64,000 nt of DNA, taken from Apiotrichum sp. Y4204 (Eukaryota; Basidiomycota; Tremellomycetes; Trichosporonales; Trichosporonaceae). The translations under genes and the position numbers were made by a program. Below, one piece after another: positions 32,588-45,373 of the stretch (the first letter of the stretch is position 1; every line of letters starts with the position of its first letter). The notes below the pieces were generated by a model. That model saw only the letters and a list, made by a program, of their open reading frames with translations. It searched no databases and was not told where the DNA came from. The stretch lies in the NCBI GenBank assembly GCA_025531455.1, contig JAMYHL010000018.1, positions 186,001 to 250,000 on the forward strand, in the 5' to 3' direction.

Positions 32588-35500
32588 TGTAGAAGAGTTC
32601 GGTTCAGGGAATGTGTGAGTAGAAGAAGATTGGAAGAATGTCAAGATGTCAAGATGCGATCTAGATGAGGTATGCGATGCGATGAGGTGGTCCGAGGTGG
32701 CCAACGACCAACAGCTTTCTGAGCTTTATATCACGGTTTCTGACATGACGCAGAGAGTATCGCTTTTGCGTGGTAGGCTGCTAGTTTGCCGGCTACCAAG
32801 CCGCCTAGCTGCCAACATGACGTTCGTCCCGAGGGGCGATCCAGGACGCAGATACGGCTCGAGAGCTCGGGTCGTGGACGGTAAGCAGGCACTGGCCGCA
32901 CGGCCTGCTCTCAATCCGAGATGACATAGCAACAAGGCGCACAGGTCTCAAACACGGTGGCGGTGGTGATGAGCCGCCCCGAGCCGGGTCAAGCCGGATG
33001 GGCTTGCCATGTTGACAGGGCTTATCAGACCCCCGACTCGCCACCAGCATCTGTTGCCAGGGCACTACGGCCGTGGAAACGATGGACCCTAAGCCTTCGC
33101 TGTCATTTCCGCAGTGTGTAAGCCGTTGCGTGGCTCGATAAGTTGTGCAACAAGTGTTTATAACTCGCCCCATTTTGACACATGACTACCGACACCAATA
33201 CTCTCGTGCGCTCGGACTTGGGGTAGAGCTGTCTTGCAGTCATTTGGGGGAGCTGAAATCAGACATGTGGTCTCTTGCTATCAACGCAGATCGCGAACGC
33301 AAGACATAGGACCAGTGCAGCGAAAGGAGCGGGGCGCACGGGTGAGCTGATCGCTGTGCGCAGAAAGAACATTCGGCTCAACACGCCAAAGCCCTGCCGA
33401 GCAGAGGGGCGCTCGGGCACAGTTCGTTGCTTGACCCTCGGCTTGTGTCCAAGCGGCCAAGGCCAAGTCGACGTAGACGATACCAGATTGAGGCGCCGCA
33501 GAGAGACAACCCCCGGCTCGGAAGAGCGGCGATCCACAAAACAGCCCCGTGCCCTACAGTGCCGGTGGCGTCTTGCTGACCGCCACGCTGTAATGTGAAT
33601 ACCATCACCAACTGGTGCAGTGTGCTCCCAAACGCCCCTTCTGGTCGGCCGGTGAGTATTCCGAGACATGCAGCGGACTGTGACATCATGTGATACCTGT
33701 GCCTGCTGCTCTGCTGTGCGCACGTGCTATCAGGACACTTACGTCAACAGAACGATGGCATCTTCCAGAGCATGTGCCTGTGCCGGGTGACAACTGACGT
33801 CCTGGCGTGGAAAAGATCTCGACGACGAGGTTCATACTCATGTTTCAGTCCGGTGGTACCTGAGAGGCCTGTGACAAATGCCCAGCAGCTTGGCACCGTG
33901 AAAGCCGAGTGTACCGGCGCTGCCGAGGAATACTTGTGCAGACAGGGCGGCTTGAGAACGCCAAAAGCCAGATGCGTTCATCACGACCTGGCCCTCCTCC
34001 CACTAAGCCCCTATCTATTTCTGTCACGCACCAATAACATGGTAGGAGGACGAGGACGCAAACGTCCTGAATGAAGTCGAAGGACTGGAGGCCGACGATG
34101 AACATCGTGAAGTTGTATGACACAGGGTGTGACCGGGTTTCTAACCTACTTTGGGTCATGTTCAGTGCCATCACATGCGTCAGCAAGAGTAACAGCAAAT
34201 GTAAGCTCCGACATTTGAGATGGCCAATGAAAGGTCCCACTTTTGAGGTTTGCATGATGCCCGCTGACACAAGATGTCCTGTGCTCACGGCGGTCGCCAG
34301 TTTGCTACAGGTCAGGCCCGGCCCGTTCTGCTCGATGTCAAACCCCCGCACATAACGGAAGCGACATGTAAGATCCCCTCTCAAATCCCCTCTCGTTTGT
34401 TGTTTTGCCCATCTACCCCAGTGCTCATCCGTCTAACTCGGAGCTCACTTTGATACCTACCGTAGTTACTCCCACCAGCAAGGGTGGAACCTGACAGGAT
34501 AATACAGGCAAGTAGAAAAGTCAGCCAGCTGCGGTCCACCATCCTGGTCCAGCGCCCAGCGTCCAGCGTCCAGCGTCCAGCTTCCGATCACCCGTCCCGT
34601 TAGCTGTGGGTAAGTGCCGTGAAGTCGAGAAAAAGTGGCTGCAGGCAACCAGGAGCAATCGGATCACGGAGCCCACAAGAAAACATAAAACCCCTTCTTG
34701 CTGAGAGATCAAGCGACGTGATAAAAAGGGCCTGGATTACTTTTCTCTTCCTATTCACGCCCGTACCGCCTTCCACATTTCAAGCAGTGAAAAGATCAAA
34801 TACAGAACGCACCTTTGACTGCAATTTGTTGTTGACGCAGAAGGTATCAACCTCACGGGAGAGTTAATTAGTATGAGCTCCTGATTGAGAGCGGGTTATC
34901 GTGCAAACCCGAAGTAAATGTTGTAAGTTGGAGAAGTGGAACGAGCTTGAGAACGAGTCCGCCTGGGATCGCTCCACGTCATCGCCGCAGATTGTGGTCC
35001 TTACACAAACGCAGGGATCACAGACTCCTAAGTACACAGATCACAGATCACACACTCCCTATCCGAGCCGCAGTTAACGTTGTTGACGCTTTGGACAAAG
35101 AGTATGCGTCGTCGCATCTGGGCAGTAGCTACCTCGGAATGCTCTCCGTTTCATTAGTGAGCGAGGATGTTGTCAGTTCTAGGATGCAATCATTGATTTG
35201 CCAGAGCGCCAGAGGCACTTAGTCTCGTCCAGTGAAAACAAGCTGCAAGCCGGAGTTCCGGGTTCCATGGGACTGTCACGCACCTGTGAAGTGGTGTTCT
35301 TCAGCTATGTGGTTGCAGGTTAGGACCTCTACATGGATCAATGTTAAACTACGACGACGCGGTGAAGGATGCTTTCTCCTGATAACTTGAGGGTGCTCGG
35401 GGGCTGCCTTGGCTGCACATGCGACTGGAAGTATAGTGCATGCTTGTACCATCTCCGATCCTTCCGGTCTAGCAAGGGGGCTCAAGCGCACAAAAGCAGG

Positions 35501-37376
35501 GCTCCCTCCCCCCCATGTTGCACCAAATCGCCAGCTCGTAAGAGTATCCGGGCTGTCCAGGTTCAACATGCACTCCAGCCTCTGTCCAGCCTCTGAGCAC
35601 CTTGTTGGCAGATCCTGGATCCTGGAGCCTAGCTTTCTAGAGGCTACGTACGCGTGTCCCATAACCCTACCAATGAGGCCATGGGGAAAAGAAGATCAGA
35701 GGCGCAGAGTTCGCAGGATCAGAAGAGCTGCCCCTCTCTCTCCCTCGGTTTCAGGAACCCGGATGTCTCCCGTTCCCTGATCCAAAGAGCTCACAGCGGG
35801 GAATGCCCAGCAATGCCAAAAATTGCCCACGGCGCGACTGCTACATGCTGCCGAGTGCCTAGAGCTCCAGGTAGACGGGAACGAGCCGCAGCCCGCGGGT
35901 GATCGAGTGTTACGAATGCACGAATGCAGATGTCTGCGGGCCTGACTATTTCTTAAACTCGAGTTGTACAGTACAGTACTCAACGCCAAGGACGCCAACG
36001 AGACGAAGTGCGCAGTGCTCGTAGGTTGAGCTCATCGTTACTGTGTTGTACTGTGGTAAAACGGATAAGCGGCATCGACGTCCTCTGCAGCACATAGTAC
36101 ATCTGCGCGGTGCACGCTAGCAAAAGAACGTGCTTGAAGCCACAGTTTCAATTAGACGATTGAATAACTCACCAAATTCCGGATTCCCAAATTGAATGCA
36201 CGCTAATAGCATCTGCCTGTATTGGCATGAACTCCAAGCCGGCCCACCAAGGCAAGAGGTACTAATTATAACCGTTTCAATTGTCCTTCCTCACTCGGGC
36301 GCTCACTGCTCCAGCGTCACAAAAAAGCAAGTTTGCAAGTCGGCCAGCAGAGGATGCGCTAGGACATTGTTCCCCTGCATTCCCCCTGGTTTCCCTGAGC
36401 TAAAACGCCATGCCATACGCGTCTTCAGGGCCTCAGGACGTCCCTTGCCTGATCCTCACTGCTGTACAAGCTCGGGCCCCTTGTCCCTCACTGTCTCGAT
36501 AGCTCCATGGCCTATGGATCCATGGACATCTGGGGGCTCTGCGGATTGGGGGCTCTGCGGATTGCCTCACAGCTCATGCCCTTGTCCTCCGTTCGTGGGA
36601 TCATGGGTCAAGGGGCGCCGCGAGGGTCAAGCTGGATCCATCTCTGGGCCCGCCTTTGGTCAGAGGCAGAAGATCAGAAGGGGGGACAGATGGCCACACG
36701 CGGGAAAGCCAGAAAGCCATCAAGTCCCCTTCTGTGGCGCTACGTCCTGCTTTTGGTTGAGACAGGGGGAGATGGCCCCAAGCCCCCAGGGCCCCAGCGG
36801 CCAGAGGCCAAGCGCGTAAGCGCACAAGAGCCCCAGTATGAGTACTCGTGTCGTCGACAACAACGCGTCGGCCTCGGGCCCTGCGCGCGCGCTGCTCGGT
36901 CCGAATCCTTCCTTCCGCTGGCCTCGTTCGCTCGTTCCTCCCTGAGTCGTATGGCCCCGTCCAAGAGTCCAAGAGGACATGCACACCACCCAATCGGTCC
37001 CTCCCCCACCTCCCCCCTCCCCCCCTTGTCCTGGGTCTGCCGGTGTCGACGGCGGGTCCTCGTTCTCTACTGTCTTCCTTCTCACCATTGTCCATCGACA
37101 CCATCTCCCCTCTCGACACCATCGACTGTAGTGGCGACGTCGATCGTCTCTCGTCTTCTCTCTTTCTCGGCCCATCTCCTTGTACTCTTCGACGGCTGGC
37201 ACCGTCGACTCACACTCTCCTTCTTACCGCACACTGGCATACTCATCCGCCGCCACGCCCACTTCCACACAACGACTTTGGCCTAGAGCCCTTGTCATCA
37301 ACACCCTCTCAAGCCCCGCTCGCCATTCGTTTCGTCGTCTCTCCTGGATCGTCTTCTCCTCGACGACATCTACACT
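32588..37376. other. Long gene-poor interval (4.8 kb)
   Basis: The left ~150 nt are the PPxY gene promoter. Between 33.0 and 36.2 kb I find only unrelated short frames in all six phases, none with a recognised family or consistent splice sites. A 179-codon minus-strand frame at 33845-34384 contains a leucine run but no other signal. A self-complementary TGTACAGTACAGTACTC-type stretch lies at 35960-35985. The region 36850-37376 is strongly pyrimidine-rich and is probably the promoter and long 5' UTR of the membrane-protein gene that follows. Confidence 0.5.
32725..32730 (-). promoter_or_regulatory. TATA box of the PPxY gene
   Basis: The minus strand reads TATAAA, 138 nt upstream of the chosen ATG. 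The position suits a transcription start around 32695. Confidence 0.45.
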
Positions 37377-39406
37377 ATGCGCCTCCACCCACATGCCCGG
37401 GCCGTCAACAACCATGTTCGGCCCCGCCTAGACAAGCGGTTTGACGCCGAGGGATATCAGTCTGCCTTGTCGGCTGGCAACCACAAGGTGCGTTTCCAGT
37501 TATTGTTCTCGTTCGCCTCCCGGACTTCGGTCCATTGGATTTGACTAACTTAGACTAGACAACAGCTGTTACGCCTTCGGGAGGCCCGGCGCGACCAACC
37601 CCTTCTGTCCCCAACTCTGGCAGCGCCGCGCCCCCTCTTACATCAGCTGCTAGGCCGACTTCCGCTGCTCCAGCTCCACGCCCTGTGACCAGCGACAAAG
37701 TTATCCAGCCGCCCAAGGCTCAGCCCACGACAGCGCCTGCCAAAGATGACCCCACTACTTCAACTGCGGGGCGTGTTGGGAACCCATTGGTTCACTCGCA
37801 GGTGACCTCTAGTGAGGAACTCGATACCGACACCAGTACTGTTGCAAGTACCCAAACTAAAGCCCCTGCAGTTGCTGTATCCTCAACCGCCGATGACGCT
37901 TCTGTCAGCAGCAAATCAAAGGGCATGACTAGCAACGCTGTTTCGTACATGAAACCATCCTCGACACCTACTGGCAGCAACACCCGTTCTACTGGCGTCA
38001 CTTCCGGCACTGCTGCCGCTGCCGCCGCGGGGTCTTCCTCCGGAATGTCTGGTGGCGCCGTTGCCGGTATTGTCATTGCCGTCCTGCTGGGTTGCGCCGC
38101 TCTCGGCGCCCTCGCTTTCTACTGGATCAAGAAGCAGAAGTCGCGCGACAACATCCCTGGCTGGACCAAGATGGATGACGACGTGACGCCGTTCCGCGGT
38201 GGCGACGAGAAACCCGTTACGGGCTACTATGGGTCTACCCCGGCAACAGGGCCCGCCACCCGCGGCACTGGTGCCCCCGGTGGCCTTGATGTTCCTGGCC
38301 AGAATGGATACTACTCTGACAACGGTCGTCCCGTGTCGGACGCGAACGAGAATTTTGCTGGGTATGGTGCCGGTCGTGTCTACAACGGCGCCTACGCCGC
38401 CGCTGCCGCTGCTCCTGTGGCCTCTTATGGCATTAACCAGCCATACGCCGACCAACCTCACACTCCTCCCTCGGCTCACTTTGCTCCCCCTGGCATGTAC
38501 TATGGCAATGCTCCCGGCAACTACGACCAGCATCAACCTAACCCCTTCGAAGACCCCGCTCGCTCCCCCACGGGTTCTGTCGGTTCCGGTGGCCCTCGCC
38601 AGCTTGTTGGTCCTGGTCAGCAGTATACTCAACCTGGTCAATATCCTCATCCTGTTGAGCAGTTTGGTGCGTCTGGGCAACAGTTCCCTCAGCACTCCGC
38701 ACTTGTTCCCGCCCCTGTTCCCCTTGGTCGCCCTGAGGCTCCTAGCAGCTACGACGATATTGCTGCTGCGGAAATGTACGCCGATGATCGTTACGCGGAC
38801 GACCACACGGCTACTCCTATGGCGTCTCATCTGGCTCAGCAACAAACCTCCTCGCCCTACCCGGAGAACCAGCTGCAGCTTCAGCAGCTGCAGGCTCAGC
38901 AGCAAATGCAGTGGCCAGTTGATTCTCAGACTTCCCCTGTGCCTGCCCCCATAAGCATTCCTTCGCCCGCTCCGGTTCCTCTCCCTCAACTTGCTCCGAT
39001 GAGCCCTCTGCTGCCTACCATGATGGAGCAGCCCACAACCGACAACCACGAGGAAGATGAAACCACACGCATGTACGGTGAGGTTGCTGCCGCCGCTGGC
39101 CTCCCTGTGGCCACTGCCCGTTACCAGCATGGTATGCCTCTTGCTCCAGTCCAGGAAGTTCCTACCCCCATGACCAACACCCTTCGCCCTCTCCCCAGCA
39201 CGCCTTCCGCGTTGTCTCAGGTCACCATGCCTTCTCCTCCGTCCGCTCCGTCGCCTGCGCTTGTCCACGCCGACACTGTGCCCATTCAGCCGCAGGCGCC
39301 TGTTCAGGCTCCAGCTGTCTCCGCGTCTCAGGTCCCAGCGGCCCCGGCTGCTAAGCCCGCCACCCCTGCGACTCAGCAGAGTGATGACGCGTACGGTGGT
39401 ATGTAG
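37377..39406 (+). CDS. Single-pass membrane protein with Ser/Thr-rich ectodomain and Pro/Gln-rich tail
   Basis: Two exons (37377-37487 and 37559-39406) give 652 residues. Residues about 40-200 are Ser/Thr/Ala/Pro-rich and likely O-mannosylated. A Gly/Ser-rich stretch leads to one hydrophobic helix at about 204-227 (GGAVAGIVIAVLLGCAALGA, then LAFYWIKKQK with a basic stop-transfer). The remaining ~420 residues form a cytosolic tail rich in Pro, Gln, Tyr and Ala. The architecture resembles fungal wall-stress sensors and Skg6/Mid2-like proteins, although no cysteine-rich WSC domain is present. There is no clear signal peptide at the chosen start (MRLHPHARAVNNHVRPRLDK), so either the helix acts as the signal anchor or an upstream exon is missing. 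Function as a surface sensor is inference. Confidence 0.85.
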
Positions 39407-39912
39407 GTTGTTATAATTGTAACCAGACCTGAAAGTTTTATACCCTCTTGTACGTACACGTTACGCTGGCGTGTACGTGTAGTCCTTCAAATAGCTCTTC
39501 ATTTCTCTCGTCTTTTGAGGTCCCTTTTATCTTTCTATTCGATGTCATTTGCAACCATCGTTAAGTTTGACAAATGCAAGGGATCCTGTTGTGTCGTTGC
39601 TCACTGTGGCTTGTTTCAGCTCTCGAGCTCTCGACCTTGTGAGCTCGTGAGATCGAGATCGCGAGCTCGCGAGCGTGCGGGCGTACAGTCACGCTACCCA
39701 CACGTGGGATTACTTCCGTGACCCGTACCCCGTGATCCAGTGACTTCGTCGACTTCATCGACTTCAGTGACATGAACCACTAACGTCTCAGATCTGTGTC
39801 CTGCAACACATCTGCACTTTGAGCATCATTGTCCGCATTTGTTATTGTCCATCTCCGCATCTCTCCATCACTCACACCACCACACCCATTTTCATACGCA
39901 TCAACAATCACG
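39407..39912. other. Intergenic; terminator of the membrane-protein gene and CLP1 promoter
   Basis: A stretch dense in GAGCTC and CTCGCGAG-type palindromes (39620-39685) separates the two genes. No gene is seen. Confidence 0.5.
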
Positions 39913-42108
39913 ATGGCAGAAGATGACATGGAGCAGATCATGCTCCCGCTCGAGGGGGGTAGCGAGTGGCGTTTCGAGCTGGAGGCCGAGGAGAACATTG
40001 CACTAAGAGTGAGTCAGGCGAGTGAGCGGACGCAAGAATCCAGAGATGCACGGCGGGCGGCGTCGACACGCACAGCTTGGAAAGACTCGGTTTGAAGCTT
40101 TACATGGGATGATTCGTATACTGCGGACATTTCGAACGCGAATACGGTATCGGACTCCTCGCTGGACACTTGACAGTGCTATCCGCATGCGAAATCGCCC
40201 GACGCCGCCCTCGGGCTTGTAGTTTCCTCGCTGCATTTTTATAGAAGCAGCGAGAGATGAAAGTGCATTGTTGCGCGCCGTCTACCGGACCTATGTGAGG
40301 CGGAAGGTGCTATCGTGTCGTTCACTAGGTAGCACTCTTGCCCGCCTCCGTGTCCAGTACTTACGACACAATCTGACCGCAGGTCCACTCCACAGACCCC
40401 GTGTACATCAACGGCGAGGAGCTGCCGCCGACGACATGGTACCCGATCTACCGGTATACCAAGGGCGCGATATACTCCCCAACCGAGTCGCGCGTAGAGA
40501 GTACGTATGTGTTCTGACTCGCACTGACGCCAGTCTCCAACCTCCCGTCTTCGCAGTACACATCGACATCGACAACACAGCCGCACCTGCACTCGCTGCA
40601 TCTCGCGCTCGAGCGCGAACGCATCCTCGCGCGCCGAGCGATGAACGAGAACCCTGCCGGCCCATCCGCCGTCCCCACGGACGCGGCGCGGGGGCCGCGC
40701 ATCATGGTCCTCGGCCCGCCCTGTAGCGGCAAGACGACTGTCGTCAAGAACCTCGTCAACATGGCGCTGAGTACCGGCATGGGATGGAATGTCGGCGTTG
40801 CAGGCCTCGACCCGGCGTCTGTAAGTCAGAGCTACGCTGATGTCCTCTGTCCAGCTCGAAGCTGACGTTCCAGCCGGCAAACCTCATTCCCGGCTCGCTC
40901 TCCCTCTCCTCTCCGCTCCACCCTGTCCCCACACACCACCTCGCCCACCCGTTCGGCTCCCCGCCCGCGTCGCTTCCGAGCAACACACTCAGCGCAGACG
41001 TCCCCACCCTCGGTTGGTGGTACGGCGGGCTCGAGCCGACCAACCGCGGCGCGCCGATCTGGACGAAGCTTGTCACTTCCATGGGGGACACGTGGGCAGC
41101 GCGGTGGAGAAAGGACCCGCTGCTTGCCGCCTCGGGGCTGTTCATCGACACGCCGAGCGCGTTCACCAACCCCCTCCTCGGCCAGACAAAGGACAGCCCG
41201 CAGCGCTACCCATTGCTGTTGCACGCCGTCGATGCCCTGGAAGTGGATCTCGTCGTCGTGATCGGCCACGAAAAGCTCACAATTGAGCTCGGGCGTCTCC
41301 TCGACTCGCGTGGCGTAAAGGTGATCCAGCTCCCGAAATCAGGCGGGGTGGTCGACCTCGACGATAACTACCGTGAGATCGCCTCGGCGCAGCAGGTCCG
41401 TTCCTACTTCTACGGCGAGCCCGTCCTGCCGCCCGACCTCTCGCGCCTCGTTGGCAGAACTGTTCCTCTTGGCCTACAGCTCTCCCCCTACTCGTTCCAG
41501 ATTGGCTGGGACACGCTGCACGTCCTCCGAGTCGGCGAGGGGAGTGCCGCGCCATCGAGCGCCCTCCCCCTCGGCTCGTCGAATGTGCTCTCGCCCACGC
41601 GCCTCACTCGCGTCGACCCCGCAGGACCAGCACACACTGTGCGTCTGCTCAACACTGTGCTTGCCATTGTGGCGATCACCCCCGAGGACAGAATCACGCC
41701 GGCTGCAGTGGAGGAGAAGCCTGAGGTGAAGGAGGAGGTCAAGGAGGAAGGAAAGGAGGAAGAAAAGGACGAGAAGGAGGAGGGCAAGGAGAGCAAGGAA
41801 GGCGAAGCGGACGGAGAGGAGGGCAAGGAGAAGACCGACGAGGTAAAGGATGAGGGCGAGGACGTGCCCGACGAAGTGGCCGGGCGCGTTGAGGCCGACG
41901 AGGACGAGGTGCCCTTCAAGGAGGAGATAGGGTGGCGCGAGGTGCTCGGCTTTGTGGTTATGTGAGTTGGACACTCTAGATCGAAACTGACAACAGCACG
42001 GCCATCGACCCGCAGCGCAAAAAGTACACCGTCCTCTCCCCGTCACCGGGCAAGCTGCCGTCGACGATTGCGCTCGCGGGCGCGATCGAGTGGGTCGACT
42101 CTGCGTAA
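39913..42108 (+). CDS. CLP1: mRNA cleavage and polyadenylation factor Clp1 (polynucleotide-kinase-like), with a charged insertion
   Basis: Clp1 is a subunit of nuclear cleavage factor I(A) that links Pcf11 to the pre-mRNA 3'-end machinery; animal members also have RNA 5'-kinase activity. Exons 39913-40008, 40383-40500, 40534-40820, 40874-41961 and 41997-42108 give 566 residues, against about 445 in yeast. The N-terminal beta domain starts MAEDDMEQIMLPLEGGSEWR. The Walker A loop is GPPCSGKTTVVKNLVN (near residue 131), followed by VAGLDPASPANLIPGSLSL, VPTLGWWYGG, FIDTPSAF, DLVVVIGHEKL and VKVIQLPKSGGVV. The C-terminal domain (REVLGFVVITAIDPQRKKYT) is intact. It is preceded by an extra ~78-residue Glu/Lys-rich segment, about residues 441-520. 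The first intron is unusually long (374 nt). Confidence 0.95.
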
Positions 42109-42273
42109 TCTACGGCATCTAGATAATTGTATGTAGCAATGACTAGTCATGCATATCTGCTATCAGATGCTGTGTGTGGTCTAGTATACTAGTGGTGGTA
42201 GCGTTTTGTGCCCCGCAGCTGCAGGGACTATATCTGGCCTGGAGGGTAATGTGGGTGGGTATTCCGTTCCAAT

Positions 42274-45127
42274 CTAGACATCCGTCTTGCCCTCAGGCGT
42301 GGCCGCCGGCTCAGCAGCCTTTGCGCGCGCTGCCTGCTCCTCGGGGGTGGCGAAGATGTATGCGAGAGGAAGGCGCTTGTGGAACTTGGAGGCGAGGGCG
42401 GCGCGCTCCGCCTCGTCAGCGACAAGGAGGGCAGCACGCATCGTCTCCACCGACGGGGGGACGTTGTCGGCCGCGAGACGGGCGAGGACAGCGGCAACAT
42501 CGGCCGCCGATGCACCGGAGACCTTGAGGGCACGGGCAGCAGCGAGGATGTGGGCCGGCGACGCGGAGTGTACGGCGAGGTCGTCAGCGACGAGGTCCGC
42601 CGCCGACTTGTCCGAGATGAGTGTCGGAAGGACCTCGGCGATGGCCTCCTTGCCCGCCGCGGCGATGTCGGCGGAAGCGACGCGGGTGCGGAAGTCAATA
42701 AGAGCCGGGAGGAGGCCAGCAGCGTTCTTATCGATCGCGGCGGACTCGCGCAGGTCGCGGAGAGCACGCAAGAACTGGCCCTTGCGAACGTGCAGCTTGT
42801 AGCCTGCAAGCCATGTCTCTACCCGCTCAGGGTGGTGCTTCTCCAGCGGCTCCCAGAGCTTGAGCGCGTCGTCGAGCGGCGTCTCCGTCTTGAGCAGGGC
42901 CTCGCCCCGCGGGTCTGGGTCGGGAAGCGGCCCCTCCTCCTTCTTCTCTCCCGATGCCAGCTGCGCCTTCTTCGCCTTCTGCTCTGCCTTCTGCGCCTTC
43001 TTCGCGGCCTTCTTCCGCTCAGCCTCCTCCTCCGGTGTGAGCTTCTCGATCGCGATGCCCGGGTCGTCCGCCACCATCACGTAGATGTCGATCGCAGAGA
43101 GCGCAGTGTTGAAGAACGCTGGATGCGAGCGCAGCTGGTCCTCGTACTTGATCAGCCTGGTTGTTAGCAAGAGACGAGCTTTGCAGGCTCACGAGATGTA
43201 GGCGTTAAAGGTCATGCGGCGCAAGCAGTATGAGTGGAAGTCGTACTGGTCGTCCTCGTACTCCCGGAAGACAGTCACAAGCGACTGGTACCGCTTGAGT
43301 GCGAGGGCAAGCGCGTTGCTGCGCTTGTGAGCATCGCCCTCCTCCTGGAGGAACCACAGGCACTGCATGTCCGTCAGGTCCTGCACGGCTCCAACGTCCT
43401 TCTTCGTAAACATGGCGAGCAGCTCCTCGGCCTTCTTCACGTTGCCCGCGCGCAGCCAGTACTTTGCGGCTTTGCAGTTGAGGAAGCGGTCCTGGCCATC
43501 GAGGAGACGAGCCTCCTCCATTGCCTGCGCAGCCGCTTCAACGTCGCCGGCACGCTTCAGGATCATCGCCTTGGCCATGTACAGTTCCGGCAATGTAGGG
43601 GTGTGCGTGAGGGCCAGGTCGATGAGCTCGAGGGCGCGAGCGTGATCGGGGTTGGGGTGAAGGGGGTGGACAAGATGGAGCGCGAGGTAGTAGTATGCCC
43701 AGAGGAGAGTCGTCGGTGGGGGGAGGGTGTCTGTGGTGTAAGTAGCGGAACGGCCCGTGGCACTCACCATCGCCGTGCAGGCTGGCCTCAGCCTTGAGCT
43801 TGGTGACAATCTCCTCCACAACCTCGCCGACAATCTTCATCCGCTCGGCATCGCCGTACACGCCCTTGACATCAACGAAGAGGGAGGGCACGCCACGCTC
43901 GAGGCCGCGAACGATGTAGTCGCGGACAAGAGCACGGAACTCATCGCCCTTGGCAACATCGAGGGCAAGACGACGGGGAGCCGAGGATCGCGGGTACATT
44001 TCGGAGAATGCAAAGAGCTCCTTGAGCACCTTGGTGATGGCCGCCGCGTCGAGCTCCTGACGGATATCCAGACCGTGGTTGCGGAGAAGCGCGCGGTAGT
44101 ACTCGAGGTTGTCGGGGTTCTGCTCCAGGAGCACACGGTAGACCTCCTCGGCCTCATCCTTGCGGCCAAGCGTGAGAAGAGCCTGAGCTGCATTGTCAGT
44201 CACACTGCCAGCTTCCATCACTCACCCTTCATCTCCGTAATCTGGCCACGGGGCGAGATCACACCCTCCTTGATGCCCTTCTCGATACGTGCGAGCGCGT
44301 CCTCATTGTTGCCAATGTCAAGGCACAGCTGGATGACGTGCATGAGGATCTGGGCCTTCTCGGGACCCGTAGCGCCGTCCTTCTGCATCATGCTTTGAAG
44401 ACCGTCAAAGACACGGATAGCCTCCTCGCGGTCACCGGCGAGCTCGTGGGCGATCATGAGACCGAGCCACGAGCTGCGAATCTGCGGACGGAGAAGGAGG
44501 TAGTGATGGCGCGTCTCGAGTGCGAGCTGGTACTGGCGTGTGTGGGTGTTAAGCGCCATGGCATCGCGGAGAACAGGAATGTTGTCCGGGTCCTGTTTCC
44601 TCGCCATGGCGAAGGCCTTCGACGCCTCCTCCCAGTCGCGACGCGTCTTGGCCAGGATACCTAGGACGTGCCACGTAATGTGGGAGGTAATGTCCTTCTT
44701 CACAGCGAGACGAGCCATGGCCTCAGCCTCCTCCGCCTTGGGCGCAGATGAGGCGGTCGCGGGAAACGGCAGCGACGAATGAAGAGTAAGCGCCTTGAGC
44801 GCAATGGTTTCTGCCTTGTGAACTCTGAACACGACACCAAAGCTCACCTCCATGGTTGGGGAACTTTTTCAAGATCGTGTCGGCGACCTTGAGGCCCTTC
44901 TTGTACTGCTTGAGCTCATACTGGGTCTGAAAGTGTTAATACTGGAAGGGTCACAAGATGGCAGATCCCCCAGGTGTGTGCTCTGACATTCCGAGGAGAA
45001 AAGACAAGATAAAAGCGGGGGGCCGCTGCCGAAACCCGATCCCGAAACGTACCAGGAGCTCTTTGAAGAGCTTTGACTCCTTGTCTGGGAGCTGACGATG
45101 CTTTGGTGTCCCTTGGCCGTGGGACAT
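42274..45127 (-). CDS. NAA15: NatA N-terminal acetyltransferase auxiliary subunit (NAA15/Nat1)
   Basis: This TPR-repeat scaffold anchors the catalytic subunit Naa10 to ribosomes for co-translational N-terminal acetylation. The start is MSHGQGTPKHRQLPDKESKL followed by FKELL. Across introns it continues TQYELKQYKKGLKVADTILK and KFPNHGETIALKALTLHSS, as in all Naa15 proteins. Further landmarks are DITSHITWHVLGILAKTRRD, QIRSSWLGLMIAHELAGDRE, EEVYRVLLEQNPDNLEYYRA, RFLNCKAAKYWLRAGNVKKA, MQCLWFLQEEGDAHKR and YDFHSYCLRRMTFNAYI. A Lys/Glu/Ala-rich helical segment (EEEAERKKAAKKAQKAEQKA) precedes the C-terminal repeats. The length of about 850 residues fits the family. At least six short introns interrupt the gene. 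It is divergent from the 5-phosphatase gene across 911 nt and converges with CLP1, with 165 nt between stops. Confidence 0.96.
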
Positions 45128-45330
45128 GAGGACGTCTTTTTGAGATGCTGTTCTGGACACTCGAGGAGAGATGAGGAAATGAGTGCAAATAATGGCTTCG
45201 AAGCCGACGACAGCGGCTGCTGCTTCGGACCAAACGAGGACGAGATGGAGAGACTCTGGGCTCTCCCGGCACACCAAGCGCACCAAGCCCCGGGCCATTT
45301 CACTAAAAGAGGGAACATTTAAGTAAATAA

Positions 45331-45336
45331 CACGTG
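45331..45336. promoter_or_regulatory. CACGTG E-box (1)
   Basis: A palindromic CACGTG lies about 200 nt upstream of the NAA15 start in the divergent interval. A second copy lies 38 nt away. Confidence 0.35.
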
Positions 45337-45373
45337 AAGCTCATGCAGAAACCTCGTGCGTTTGGTCTTGGAT

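Noticed and set aside
37916..39268. 450-codon open frame on the minus strand
   Set aside because: It is antisense to the exon of the Ser/Thr-rich membrane protein. Its Arg/Gly-rich composition is the usual reverse image of a Pro/Ala/Ser-rich gene, and it has no recognised motif.
42379..43167. 262-codon plus-strand frame
   Set aside because: It is antisense to NAA15, whose TPR-type sequence on the minus strand is clear.
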